Assembly (NCBI GenBank): GCA_032622095.1
Contig: CP136063.1
Coordinates: 206,571,934 to 206,635,933 of the forward strand
DNA length: 64,000 nucleotides
Direction of reading: 5' to 3'
Source of the DNA: Siphonodentalium dalli
Lineage: Eukaryota > Mollusca > Scaphopoda > Gadilida > Siphonodentaliidae
In this document: positions 26,501-41,500 of the stretch, piece after piece
Numbering within the stretch: position 1 is the first letter of the stretch
Layout of the letters: each line of letters starts with the position of its first letter
Program-made: the position numbers and the translations under genes
Notes under the pieces: model-generated
Databases searched by the model: none
Told to the model about the DNA's origin: nothing
What the model saw: the letters and a program-made list of their open reading frames with translations, nothing else

Positions 26501-29500
26501 TTCATTTTGTGAATTTCAAGGTGATAGTTCAATTCTAAGACAGTATGCCCGCTTGAAGAATGTAAAATTCAACTGCTATTGTCGAATACTCAAACTGCAT
26601 TCAACCTTCATAATTGGCTATGGCAATCTGCAATGTCATTTGCTGAAGCAAACTGAGCCACGGCAAAGGGTTGCCGTAGCGGATTACCGAAGCCAAACAA
26701 TCTGAATTAAGAGGGCTGTGCATTGGTTGTGTTATATCAGAAAACACCAAATAGGTAAAAATATAAATATGTAGGCTGAATTAATCAATAATGAACATTT
26801 GGAAAGGATTTTCAAATAACCTGTCCTACAGATTACACATACCGATAAGAATGTTGATGTATTTTGCCTATCTGAACATAGTATGTTGGGCAAGAATATT
26901 CACACTTTAACCCTTTCAGTGCCAAGTCTGATTTTTGTATCAACCCATATTTCCTTGATCATTTTTCAAATTTATTGATTATAATAATGTGATACATTGA
27001 TGGAAAGAGCTCTGTATCAACCCATATTTCCTTGAAAAATGATCAAGGAATTATGGGTTGATACAAAAATCGGACTTGGCCCTGAAAGGGTTAAGTACCT
27101 GAAGTCTCCAGCAAAGTCCCTAGGCCAGAACATGTTCCTAGGGCATGCTAAAATGCCTAGGATCTGCATAGTTGCATGCTCTACACATATAACTTCAGTT
27201 TACAATTGGAATTTGGTCCATCATCATGGCAGACATTATTTCAGTATGGTTTAAAATTGCTGATTATCAAGATAATCCTCAATTGTGCTTGGCATTCAAC
27301 AAAGAATTTTTGCTGTCTGAAGACTTCCACAGTTTGACATTATAAGTCAATGTCTCCAGCAATTTTTTCAATTTTGCACAAAACATCGGCAGGTTCAGTT
27401 GGCATGTTCTGAAATTTTCTTCGGATACAATATACCCAATGATATTTCTTTTTGACTAGGCATTTGGCTCGGCTTAGTCAATGGTAATTAACAGGGCTGC
27501 ACATCACTTAACCCTTTACCCAACAGAAGGGCCCTGTGCCAATGCATTCTCTTATATATGCGAGTCGACCATAGGTCGCCTCGCATATATAAGAGAATGC
27601 ATTGGCTTAACACATTAAAAATTATAAAATTGTTAAAGAATGTAAGAAAAAATGGTAAAAAGTGTTAAAAAAAGATTTTTTTTAGGCCAATGCATTCTCT
27701 TATATATGCGAGGCGACCTATGGTCGACTCGCATATATAAGAGAATGCATTGGCACAGGGCATAACTGTAACTATCACAATGTGGTCAAGGAGCCGGTTC
27801 CAATGATATCCATATTTGTATGGTTCTATTGAGACAGACCGAAGATATTTTAGGCTGTTGAAGCTTTATTTGGCCGGTTTGTTGGGTAAAGGGTTAATGA
27901 CAAACATTTTTGTTTCAGACAGCCAGTGTACTTCACTCAATAAAAAGCCAACAGAGAGTTCATTCAGCTGTCTTCATTGATGTGAGTGATAAGTTTTCAT
28001 TACCAACTATACCCACACTCTTGAAGAAAACAAAATTTAATGAAACTGCATGAAATTTGCCTTTTATCGGTATTACGTGTCATGAAGTGAGATTGTAAGC
28101 GATTGCAGGACACGCTGGTGAAATATTTTCCATTTTCCATATTTTGGCGGCCATATTGGCAGCCATTTTGAGCCAAAGTAAGAATTTTGGTTCCAGTGAT
28201 TTGGAATATGCATAGGTAATGATATGCCTCACTCACATTACAAAGTTCTGTTCATTTCTTGTTGAAATATGACTAGAATCCCAATTGTGATTTTTTTTTG
28301 GTGAAATTTTATACCGCATTCTGTACAATCAAATTTTTGAGGGATCGGAAGGGGTTAGGACCCCAATAATTGCATATTAAATTGCTCCAATGATTAGTTA
28401 ATATAAAAAACACAACATAAAGGTGGATTACTCAACCAGTTTCCAACAGCATGAATTGATCTAGAAGATATTTGTGAAAAAACGTTCATTCAGCTGTCTT
28501 CATTGATGTGAGTGATAAGTTTTCATTACCAACTATACCCACACTCTTGAAGAAACAAAAATTGAATGAAACTGCATGAAATTTGCTTTTTATCGGTATT
28601 ACGTGTCATGAAGTGAGATATCCCTTTTAGCTCAACCTTACCTTGTAAAGTTTGAGCTATTGCTGTGGGTTGGTATCCATCAACATTTTCCTTTGGCTCA
28701 CCCTACAGGCCGCATCCTTCATCTGATCATCACTACTAGTAAACTTCATATGGATCTTCGGGGTGACCCCCTAGATGGGAGCCATCGATTTTTTTTTCCG
28801 AAATTTGTTAAAAAATATTGCCACCAGCTGTCATTTCGGATTTCAAATTTGAATCCATTGGCACACCCTGCAGCCCACATTTATTGGATAAATGTTTTGA
28901 AAATTTGCAGGCATGTTTAGGATCACCTCTAAGCGGGAGTTGTAAACTTTTAGCGATTTTCGATGAAAAACATGGCCGCTGGCAGCCATCTTGAATGCAT
29001 GACTAAATCCTTTGGCACATCCTACAGACCACATTCCTCATCTAATCGCCCCCAATCTTCATATGGATTTTCGGGGTGACCTCTAGATGGGAGCCATCGA
29101 TTATTTATTAAATTCGTTAAAAACATGGGCGCCAGCAGCCATCTTGGATTTTACTCTTTGCGTGACTAAATCTTTTGGCACACTCTACAGGCCACATCCA
29201 TCATCCGATCATTATCAAACTGCGTACGGATCTCTGGGTTGACCTCTAGATGGGAGCCATTGATTGTCCCCCGAAAAATTTATTTTCGGGGGACTATTGT
29301 AATCAGCTCCGTGTGTCCCGTCCGTCCGTCCGGAGTTATAACTCCAGTAATGATCATCTGATTTGATTGAAACTTGGTATGTAGGTGTCTCAACCAAGAA
29401 CACAGGTGCTCTGAAATTCTGATCCGATGTTCTTTTATGGAGTTATTTCACTTTTTTCAACTTTTTTTTTACTTAGAAAATTTTCCGTTTCCGGATGATA

Positions 29501-32500
29501 TCTCAAGTTTGGAATCATTAATTGCAAATACCGTTTTTATGTGGATCAGTCATATCAAGATACAGGTTGAGTTCGAATTTGAGTTTGTTCCGATGAATTG
29601 TCCTCGAGTTATGGACTTTTTTCGACTTAGAAAATTAAATGTTTCCTCTTTTTCTTTGGTTTCCGGATGATATCAAAATACAGGTCAAGTTCGAATTTGA
29701 TCCGATGATTTTTCTCAAAGTTATGGGCTTTTCGACTTAGAAAATTCCATTTTACTTGTTTTTCTTTGGTTTCCGGATGATAACTCAAGTAAGTTTGGAT
29801 TGTTTAATTGGAAATTCTGTTTTTTGTGGGTCGTTCATATCAAAATACAGGTCAAGCTCGAATTTGAGTTTGATCAAATGATTTTTCCCAGAGTTATGGG
29901 CCTTTCGACTTTGAATTTTGTTTTTTATAATTTTCTGTATGAAGGTACCTTCATGGTGTAATCAACTCCTCCTACAGTTTTGATCGTAGATTTTTGAAAC
30001 TTCAGAGTATTGTTACCCACATATTGCAGATGTGCAACATGTATATAGATGACGGAATTATTAACCCTTTCGACTTAGAACATTTCAACATTTTTTAAAT
30101 TTCTTTAACACACAAAGCGGCATCGACTTGCCACATTGTCAGGGGACACTGTTGTCGGCCGACCTTTTATTATTTCTGAAATTTGTTAAAAAAACATGGC
30201 TGCCAGCAGCCATTTTGAATTTTAAAAAAAAACAATCAAACGGCACACCCTGCAGCCCGCATATTTCTAAGAATTGTGCCCAAACAACTTCCTGTTAACA
30301 TCTTGAGTAAACATCTGTGTGGTTGACTAAATTACATGACTCCCGACTCTTGACCAATTAGAATGCGTGTTTTAGTGACACATGTTACACTTGAATAAAA
30401 GGCCGTCCAGCCACAGTGTCCCCCGAAAAAGTGGCTTCATTGGGGGCATCAGCTTTTCTGAAAAAAATAACAAGGACCCTAAATCCGAAGCAACCAGACA
30501 AAAATGGGTGGATCGTACCCATATTCAAACTTGATCTTTATTTCGAGCTGATAAACTCATATACCAAATTTGATTCAGATATGATCACACAATCTAAAGT
30601 TATCGTCCGGAAACCAGAAATTGACAGGATTCTAAGTCGTAAAAGGGCCATAACTCTCCCAAAAATGGGCAGACCAACCCATATTCTAACCTGACCTGTA
30701 TTTTGGGCTGATAAACTAGCATACTAAATTTGATTCAGATATGATTATGCAAACGAAAGTTATCATCCGGAAACCAGAAATTGACTGGATTCTAAGTTGA
30801 AAAAGGGCCATATCTCTAGCAAAAATGGGTGGATTGTACCCATATCCGAACTTGACCTGCATATAGGGCTGATAAACTCACATACCAAATTTGGTTCAGA
30901 TATTATCACACAAACTGAAGTTATCATCCGGAAACCAGAAAATTACAAGATTCTAAGTATAAAAAAAAAGGGCCATAACTCTCGCAAAAATGGGCGGAGC
31001 AAACCCATATTCGAACTTGACCTGTATTTTGGTCTGATAAACTGACCTATGAAATTTGCTTTTGATCTAATAACTGAAACTAAAGTTATCATCCGGAAAC
31101 CATTTCCGGACGGACGGAGCGACGGCTCGACGGACGGACACCAGCTATTTTAAAAGTCCCCCGAATTTTTTTTCTTCGGGGGCCAATTACAATGTCTAAT
31201 ACTTTATAAGAATGGCTGGTGTTACACATATTTCACTCAAATGTACTATTAAAGCTATATTTTAAATCAGAATCATACCGAGTTCTACCGAGTGGCCTAA
31301 TTTTCTGTTCAATTTTGTGAAATACAAATTGGAGAAACCATTTAATTTCTAGTGACAGAAGCTTCTGTTGAGTGGATTTTCTGACTCAAATTATTTTTTT
31401 ATACCCTCAATTATATACAAAAAAATCAGGGAATGGAGACACCATTCATAGCATTTATTTCTTATATTTGCATATTTCCTAGAAACAATCCTGAATTTAG
31501 TGTGTCTGGCATTTGTAGAATGAGGTCCCCAGAATGTGAATTTAGCATCACCAAATTCACCCTCTGGGGACATCATTCTGCTTGGACCTCATTTTTTGGG
31601 AATTATCTATAGTCTCAATTTAACATTGTTTTTAGTTACTTTTCCCCTTCTGTTCAGTTTCTATATCCCCCAATTTGCAGAAGATAAAACTCATAATCGA
31701 GGTGACTAACTGGTGAACATCACCGACTTCAACTGGGAAATTCAATCTGATCAAAGGTCTTCCATAGCAGATAAGACTTCAGCAGAATGAGGTCCCCAAA
31801 GGGTGAATTTGGTGATGCTAGCCTGCATCACTGAATTTACCCTCTGGGGACCTCATTCTGCAAATGTCAGACTCACAAAATTCAGGCTTGTCAAGAAACA
31901 ATTTTCTCTATATACTTAGCCAAGGCCAATAGATATGTGATTCTCAAGCAATTTTTTTTTAAATCAATGTTGGCGCTAGGGTTTTATTTTTATTATTTTG
32001 CTTTTCTGCCCACCGAATGGCATAGTAAGCATGGGTTATTATGCCTTCCCAGGTCCAGAAAATGGAGGGGAAACTTTGTAATGGATTTATACTAATTTAA
32101 TCTGATATAAAGAATAACAAAATATGAATTATACTACCAGTACATCATATAGGGATTACCTAGAATGATATATGTATTGATATGATTTTAATATCGGCAC
32201 ATGCATGCTCAGAACTACATATCCGATTCATATAAAAATACGGAACGTAAATACAGTCAAAATGAAAAGATAAAGTGATCTTCCAAACTATCATAGAAAA
32301 TCTTGGTTCACTTATTCTGCTGACTAATTAGAGACTGTATATGTACCCCAATGGATGCTAGACTATAAAACTTCAAATAACCATCATAATAACATCCCCT
32401 TTCAAACTGTATTGTGGTCGGGTTCATTGCGTATAGTTTCCATACCTAATAGCATAGCAAGGGGGAAAACTATCTTGCAGGGTTACTTACTTACTGTACA

Positions 32501-35500
32501 AAGGTCAATATCCAACTTCCTGCTTTTATCAAAATATTCTTCACATTTGACTAATAAACATGGGGTTTTGGACAGCCTGTGGTGACAATATACCGGATAG
32601 TTATCATTGCCTATGGTCTTTTGTTGAATACCCACACATACACCATTGTATTTAGCTCCTATTCGATATTTGAGACATAACTAATTTCTGTTTGACAGTT
32701 ACCTATTTTCGTGTTACGAGTTGGCCAATCCAAAATAGAAATGAAATGGTCCACACCAACGTGGGCCATTTTTTTTAGACGCAGCTATGCTTGAAAATAA
32801 AAACCCTTTTTTTTTGCCTAATTGAAACTCAATTTCAAGACCAGATGCTATTTTGTTTTATGGTATTTTTCATTGATTGAGAAAATCTTTGACCTTTATA
32901 TCAAACTCTGAAAACTGAACCACATGCAAAATAGTTCTTAGCGTAAGAAATAATGTTTGCTTAAAATTATGATATAATTGTCCTTCAAATTTTGCGAATT
33001 TATTGCCTCAGAACTAAGATAACCTAGATATGTTTTAGATATGCCAAGTTAAATCACGTGATTACATAAACGCAACTGTATGTGCACATGAGGATAGTCA
33101 GGATACCCAATTGTGATAATCAAACAATATATAAGTTGAAACTGAGGAAGCTGCCGTATGTTTCAGAAGAGCCCTAGACCCAACATAAGGTTGGCTACTG
33201 TACGAAAATCAATTGTCTCAGTGATCATCTTACAATTCTTTACACCTCACAAGAACTATAATATCACATTCTAGGAGATTGCCCACAAATATGACAGGGT
33301 GACAAACAGGAAAATATTTTCACTGCTGATAACGATATAAAGAAAGCCCGCAAACGGTGCCTGGAGTTTGTCTGTAATTTGGCTTTGGTGTTAACCCTTT
33401 ACCCAACAGAAGGGCACTGTGCCAATGCATTCTCTTATATATGCGAGTCGACCATAGGTCGCCTCGCATATATAAGAGAATGCATTGGCTTAACACATTA
33501 AAAATTATAAAATTGTTAAAGAATGTAAGAAAAAATGGTAAAAAGTGTTAAAAAAAAGATTTTTTTTAGGCCAATGCATTCTCTTATATATGCGAGGCGA
33601 CCTATGGTCGACTCGCATATATAAGAGAATGCATTGGCACAGGGCATAACTATAACCAACACAGTGTGGTCAATGAGCCGGTTCCAATGATATCCATATT
33701 TGTATGGTTTTATTGAGACAGACCCAAGATATTTTAGGCTGTTGAAGCTTTATTTGGCCGGTTTTGGCCGGTTTGTTGGGTAAAGGGTTAACTAATAGTG
33801 GACGCCACTGGAACCACATTCATCATCGGACAAGCGCATTATATCGGTGAAAATATTGCCTTGATAACGCTCGGGAATCAAGTTATATCTCTGGTCATCT
33901 TAAACTGATTCACCTGAAATTTTGCATGTCATATTCTATGATGTGCCACTTGACATGGTCAAATTTGGGTGCAATCGGACATGAGGGTGATGTATTTTTA
34001 GACGCGTGAAAATTGTGTGAGAGTTACAGACAGACACACACACACACTTGGCTTTTATATAGATAGACCATCAGACTTTATTTTTGTTCTTTCTTTAACA
34101 GGATGAAACAATTGCATACGGTGGAGATGGTGGCAAAATTGAGCTACACAATATAGTGAATGATGAACACAAACTCACTGTAGATACAGAAACTAACAGG
34201 TATATCATTCTGAAGTGAAATTCAATATGTGTCTGTGTTGATTCCAGACACTGGTGGACACAGCTATGAAGAGATACAATTTTTATCTTAACTGCTGATG
34301 ATTACAAAATTTTTATATGCTTAACCCTTTGAGTGCCAGGGGCCGATCTAATCGGCCCTAAACCTACACAATAAGTCTGTTAAAGAATATAATAAAATAT
34401 ATTAAATTGTGAAAAATTGTAAAAAAAAAAAAAAATTGGGGGGTTATCGGTATTTGGGGAATTGTTGTGGCTATCCGGGAGTCTCACAGACAATCCGTGA
34501 AACTTAACAGCTGTGGTTCAATACTACAAAATACAGGTCAAGCTCAATTTTGGTTCTACCAGAGTTGTGGCTCGTTGTTGGAATTTGTTTTGTTTTCCCA
34601 GGGATAACTTTAGTTGATGTGACCGGAATTGAATAAAGTTTGGTGTGCAGGCTTACAACCCCAGCAAATACAGTTAAAGTTTATTTTGGATTCTGGTCTC
34701 CATGGCTTAGATTTTGGTTTGACAGTGTCTACTATAATCAATTTCTCTTTAAAGGTACTCAACCCGATAAAACTCCTCTCAATTACTATTTCAATGGCTT
34801 CGGGGGTCAAAAATATTTGATTCGAGTCGAGGAAGTCACCCATCAAAGCTCAGATTTGTTAGATATCGATTTTAGAAATCTATTATTTTTCATTATCGGG
34901 AATTCTTTCTGGCCCAGAAGATAGTAAAAAATTCGTTATTATTACCCACTTGATTATAGAGTTATCCATCCTTGTCTGTTTGAATATAATTTTGGCGTAA
35001 AATCTCGAGCATGTTACCAAATTGACGGCAGTTATAAGTACTCATCTCGAGAACATAAGAATTTTCAAAAATCAATATCTAATGACTCTGAGCTTTGTTT
35101 GATGGGTTCCTCGACTCGAATCAAATATTTTTTACCCCCAAAGCCAAAGAAATAGTAATATAGGACCCTCTGATCGGATTGTTGTTGTTGGAATCTGTTG
35201 AGATGGGGACCCTCTTTACGGGTTGAGTACCTTTAAACTGAGATATCAAGGATCATAGTTAGGTGAATAATTGAGGAATAATCTGGTTTCTGAATGTAAT
35301 AACAGTTTCAAAGCATCATACCGAATCACAAACTTGTAAATTGTTATGATGGCTTTATATTGTGTAATTATGGTTGTTCATTTTGAGTTGAAAATTTTGT
35401 TAATTGATTGGAACTTTATAGTGACTTCGGGGAGTCTTTGTCGTGACTACAATGACAAAATGAAAAAATTTCTACACACTCTACTTTCACTTCAGTCCTA

Positions 35501-38500
35501 ATGTAATTATCCTATTTAACCCTTCCATGACTGTAGCTTCCTGAAATTTAGCAAAAACCCTGTGCCAATGCATTCTCTTATATATGCGAGTCTCCCAAAG
35601 AGAGCCTCGCATATATAAGAGAATACATTGACCTAACAATATCTGCCTGACCTTGTAAGCCAGTGCATTCTCTTGTATATGTGAGGCTCCCTAGGGGAGA
35701 CTCACATATATAAGAGAATGTACTGGTACAGGATCTGTAAAGCTGCACCAGGCAGCTCAGTCATGAAAGGATTAAATACATTAGTAATTTAGAAAAATAC
35801 TATAGAGAATGTATGTAATAACAATTGGGTTTTGTTTCTCCTGCAGAATTAAAGCATTGACACTGCATCACATGGCACATGATGATTCTGTTCCTCTTCT
35901 CTTCACTGGCTCCAGTAGTGGACATTTATTAGTCTACAAAATCCAGAAAGATGTGGTAAGATGATGTTATAAATTTAATATATTTATTTTAATAGCTCTT
36001 ATAAAACATTTTGTTAAAACAGTCATCTAATTTGGCAGTCTCGTTGAAACTAGACCAAGATTTCATTTCAATCAACATTGGGTCTACAGTCTCCCATGGA
36101 ATAAATTTCTTGGAATATTCAAATGGAAGGAATCGTGCCAATGAAATTGCTCACAGAGAGCCATCGCATCGAAGAATGCAATGCATCGACCAATCAATAG
36201 CTTCCTGCAAAAGTCAGTTATTATTCACACGTTTTCACTTATTCACACAAGCCAAGCACACCCGCAGTGTTTGCATGTCTAAATATAAAGGAGATCACGC
36301 AGCACACCAAATAAGGATTTTTACCATACAGTTATATTCTAAATCATAGTAAATTGCACACACATGTCTAATAAGGTGATCACACAACATTACAAATAAC
36401 AGATAGCTTGTTTACCATTATATGATATCACCATTTCCTTCCTGTTTGTTATACACTTTGTCACTACTCGCAATTGCCTTTTGAGGTTATGATAAATGTG
36501 TGGCTAAATTGTGTAGCTCAGTTTGTTTCCGTTTTCTTTGACGGAACTGACTTGATGGAGGCTTTTAAAAGTGAATTGTCATTGTTACCAACACAATCAT
36601 GTGGATATTCTCGCAGGTCAATCAAAACAGTGCTTTGTTTGGAAACATGAATATTAATGAGCTGTCGAGAGCTGGGGTTTCCCCGTTCATCATAATAAAT
36701 TTAAGTATTGGAGTCCCTAGACCTAGTGTTGATTGAATTGAAATCTTGGTCTTGATTCAACAAAGACTGTTTATTTGGTGGCTTTGTTTACTTTGGTATC
36801 TCTAAATCATTATTTTTAGTTGATACAAATTTATATCCTTTTACTAGAGGTATTGAATGCCTATGACCCTACAATAATGCCCTAAATAATCGAATCCTTA
36901 ACCACAGCAGAATTATGGGTAATTTTTCAGGATTTAGTCAGAAATATGGCTTGTTGCCATTCATCGTAAAGCTCTCATTGAGGCATATTCAGAATATTTG
37001 TAGGTTACATTTCTGGTACATGGCTACTCTAGTGTTCAAAATAAATGTGCAGTCACAAATAAACATGCAGGGTGGAAATCCTGATCAAATTCAATAAATG
37101 TGCAGGGAAGTACAGCTTGAGACTATTATAAATGTTGATTTGTATTTATGAGAGAGAGCAAAATTGCCTGGAATGTGCATAAACATAGTACTCCGGCATT
37201 TACACAAGGATGCGTCCTATCCAGTCTGAGATGGTTATTGTGATGCCTGTTCTGGTATCCGCACAATTGTCGAAACATAAACATGACTTCTTGGACAGAG
37301 TTAGAAGTAAAATCTCATGATCGACCCAGGATATTTTACATCATACATTTGGTATTAATACTAGTCAATACTTTCAATACAACTATCATCAGAAACAAAA
37401 CATCCATCCCTCTCAAGTTTTCATTGGAGGAAGCAAATAAATAAGCAACGTGCAAGGTTGAAATTTTATTTAATTAATAAAGGTGCATGCATCTTTATGT
37501 GGAACACTAAGAATGGGGGGTCTTGTTGGTGGGGGGGGGGGGGGGGGGGGGGTGTTAAATTTCAACACTGGACCTTCTCCAACTTGAGTTGGAATTTCTA
37601 AAAAAAAACGACTGGTCAGATATTCTCCAAAACAATTGGGGGGGGGGGGGGTGGATATATATTTTTACACTAGATATTGGCTGGAAAGGCAAAACATCAG
37701 AACAATCTCAACTTAGATTTGGTCCAATATTTCCGACTGCCATTGATTCAGTTATAAAACATTTACCAAAGTTGTTGTAAACTCCCCATTATATATTCAG
37801 GAGAAAGTGAATGAGATCAAAACTATTCCCAATACCAACTAGTATTAACCCTTTCAGTGCCAAGTCAGAGCTCTTTCCATCAATGTATCACATTATTATA
37901 ATCAATAAATTTGAAAAATGATCAAGGAAATATGGGTTGATACAAAAATCGGACTTGGCACTGAAAGGGTTAACATATACTTGTTCGAAATTATATCAAG
38001 TCTCAAAAGGCCCCAATTAAGAATCTGGACGAGCCGAATGTGTTTTCTGTTGATCAGAGTATGTGGGGGACGAATTCCATCTGTTACTTCAGCGCAACGC
38101 ATATAACAGTTTATGAACATACTTTTTTTCGTAGTGCCAATTTTCATATCAACGGTGTGAACTCTCTTACTTATATGGCCAAACAATTATTTGATAAGTT
38201 TCCACAACAGACTGCTAAATTACTATTCCGCACAATTAATAATTATATTTATTTGTAAATAGAGAGACATATAGGCCCTATGGGCCGGATGATGTTGTTG
38301 TTTATTGTTGTTTTATATATGCATTTATATATACAACATGTATATAACAATGTCACTGTAATAAACAAATCTTCAATTCTATTCAATGTATATTATCAGG
38401 AGTATTTGCCAGTAGAACAACCCAAACTAATAATTTTACTATTTGACAGGACAAGTATCAGTCAAAACTAGTGGCAAAACAGGATACCAAACTGAGGATA

Positions 38501-41500
38501 ACATGTATAGCAGTGACTCCTTTTGCATGCAATGTGAAAGTGGAAAGAGACACAAAAGAATCTTCATTACTAAGTATTGGAAAGAAGAGAAAGTTAGACA
38601 GCACAAAAGAGAAAGTTTATATTTCAAAGGATAGTGATTCTGAACATTCAGACCCTAGTGATGTTGTGCATGAAAGTCATAAAGTTTCTATAAAAATGAA
38701 GAAGAAAAACTTTATTGCTTCTAAGTCATCCACGGCAATAAAAGAGGTGAAAGATCGCAATCACAAAGATTCTAAAGCAGTGAGAAAGAAAAACGGTGAT
38801 ACTGCAAAAGGTACGAAAAAAGGTGAGTGATGATGTCGAAATATATGGTATAGGCTTTAATCTTAAGATCCATAAAATTTAGCGAGAATCAATATATTGC
38901 ATTTCTACAGCGAATTGGCTGTTCTTACGAGAATCAAACTAAGAATCATGAATCTGATTGTCGTCAGATTTTAAGCCCTGTGGTATTTGGCTAGCATTGC
39001 TGCTCACTTATGCCTGGAACCCCGAAGGTGGTTCGGTGCATATAGCCGAGGTTCCATCTATACGTCACCTTATAAATTGGGTGCAAACAATCAGATTTCA
39101 TTGTCCTTTGGTATGGTGATAGCACAGCTTGTGGGAAAGGATACGCACATACTACGAGCTACCTCGAATCATTTTCACCAGAGTAATCTAATGGCCATTG
39201 CAGAACTTTGTGAATTTTGTGTCAGTACGAACATTTCCGCTTGAAACTCAAGCATGGATCATCGGATTTGGTTGTGCATCGGTATGGTGATAACCCAATG
39301 TTGGGAAAGGATACCAACCTACTACAGGGTTTGCCCATTCATTCTTACCAGAGTTATGGCTTGTTGGACATAGCAATTTGTTCATTTTGTGTCTATACGA
39401 ACATTTCACATTGTAACTCAGGTGTGGATCATTGGATTTTGCTGATATTTTATTTATACGTCGTGTTAAGTAACACGTGACTGGCTCCTGTATACCAACC
39501 AATAGAGCTATATCCCTCTCGATTTTAAAGGGAACAAACTCATTATACAATAAAAAACACTGGTGGATAAATAACATGATAATGTCTGACATGGTTTGAA
39601 GGGGCCCTTGGATGGTAATATTTAGATCAGTTTGGTTTTGTGTCAACACCTCATCCTAAATCCCCATTCCGTGTGATTATATATTTGTGAGGATTTGGCA
39701 CATAAACCAATGCAGATAAGGAATAATAAACAATTTAAGGATAACATCTGCCATTTACTTACAACATTTAATAGTTCCAAAATTAAATTATATGCGGAAT
39801 CAGACTCTGAAGAAATGCCTCGATTCTCACCATTCAAATTTACAAATGCATGGTGCAAAAGACATGTTGTGCAAGATTTGTGTGTGCTACTCATTGCTTG
39901 CACATCGTGTAAAACAGCGAAGTGCAACACATCGACAGGAGATAGCAAAAATTTGGTGTGCAAAATGGTTTTATCTGATGTGCTTCACATGTGCAATCAT
40001 CAACTTAGTATTTTATCCAAAAAATCTTGCGTGACACGTCGTTTGCACGACGTATAAACCGGGTGTTAGAATTTGATGGAATTTTCAGTCTGCGGACATT
40101 TCGCATTGTAACTCCAGTAGCAATGGTTAGATTTGAATTTTATGTTGAATACTAATACACTAGGATTGTTCGAATGATACTGACAGTTTTTGTCCATGCC
40201 TCTTTGTCAGATTTATTGCCCTGTGGCAAGAGTTTCCATATGTGCATCACATTTAGAATTCTTACTTAAGTACCAAGATACTACCAACAGTTGGGATTTG
40301 AATATCTTTTGGAAATGTGACAGGTCAATATTGGAGAAAGGATACAGTGGGATTTTCCTTAATGTGATGTACCTTCTTGGACTTACAAAATAACTTTGTT
40401 CTTTCATCCATACAAATATTTAGCATTGTGTATTTACCAAATATTTACTGGTCATCATTGTAAGTTGCTTTAGTGTTTTGTTTGTCTGCTGAGGGTTAAA
40501 TTGTTCTTCCAAGGGATTTTGATCGGCAATCGTCATTTCATTTGGTATATTTCAAAACTCAGTGATTGAAACTTGAATTGGCAAACAAAAAATTTGTGGT
40601 TTACATTCTGATGTCTCTGCTGATATCAATATTGCCTCCAGCAGCATTTTTTAATTTATGCTCTCATATTATGTGAGTCATACTATGTTATATAATCAGA
40701 ATAGATGGGTAGGATATGCTGTCGTCGAAATTGGCCCAATAAGCAATGCCTTGGGGAAATGCCATGGCAACAAGTGAAATCTAACAAGCCACATGATTAA
40801 ATTTCCTGTGGCTAATTCGAGGGTTGGATATAACGTAAGTTTCTATCTGTACATATATATTCAGTTTTGCCTTGGGGTGGGGGGGGGGGGGGGGGGAATG
40901 CCATGGCAACATGTGAAATCTAACATGCCACATGATTAAATTTCCTGTGGCTAATTCGAGGGCTGGATATAACATAAGTTTCAACCTGTACATGTCTATT
41001 CAGTTTTGTTAACCTTGAATTAAAGGCACATGTCCATTTTGCTCCAAAATGACCTAATTATCAATCACTTTTTAATTTTTCCTCATATCGAAATAGGTCA
41101 ATAAATACTATGAACTAATTTTCTACGAGCATTAAATATCCCAGAAAGATGCATTGAAGTCATAAAAAAATAAAACATTGAGTACGATGATGGGATCCCA
41201 ATAAAAACACAGCCATTTGTATTTATCGGAATTCTGTAAAAGGTACCGGTATATTGCGTTATCTTAACATTAAAGTATACAAACTTCACGCACTGCTTTC
41301 TCTTTGTTTTAATCATCAAAATTATGAAGTACCATAAATGTTTCAGAGGTACGAAAGCTCTAGATTTTCTTCCCATGGTCTGCAGGTGCAATTTTTATGT
41401 GACTGCGGACCAAAAATTGAACCATCACTTGAACGAAATGGTTTCAAATTGATCGAAAAATGTAAGAAACAATTACAGCGCTATATCAACGAATTTGTTC

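Noticed and set aside
30416-31045. Open frames of 92 and 82 codons with repeated 'NGWIVPI-ELDL' text
   Set aside because: They are tandem monomers of a family H element read in one frame. Similar monomers elsewhere are full of stops.
34610-34924. Open frames duplicated almost exactly at 59497-59856 and 9855-10067
   Set aside because: They are the family G MITE. The protein-level identity reflects recent element copies, not selection on a protein.
36011-36349. 112-codon open frame right after PAK1IP1 exon 8
   Set aside because: It is separated from exon 8 by the gtaaga donor and intron sequence, exon 9 joins exon 8 in phase, and the frame shows no similarity to known domains.
39248-40057. 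Open frames of 80-133 codons on both strands in PAK1IP1 intron 9
   Set aside because: They overlap family K monomers or each other on opposite strands and carry no family signature. No splice path joins them to a gene.
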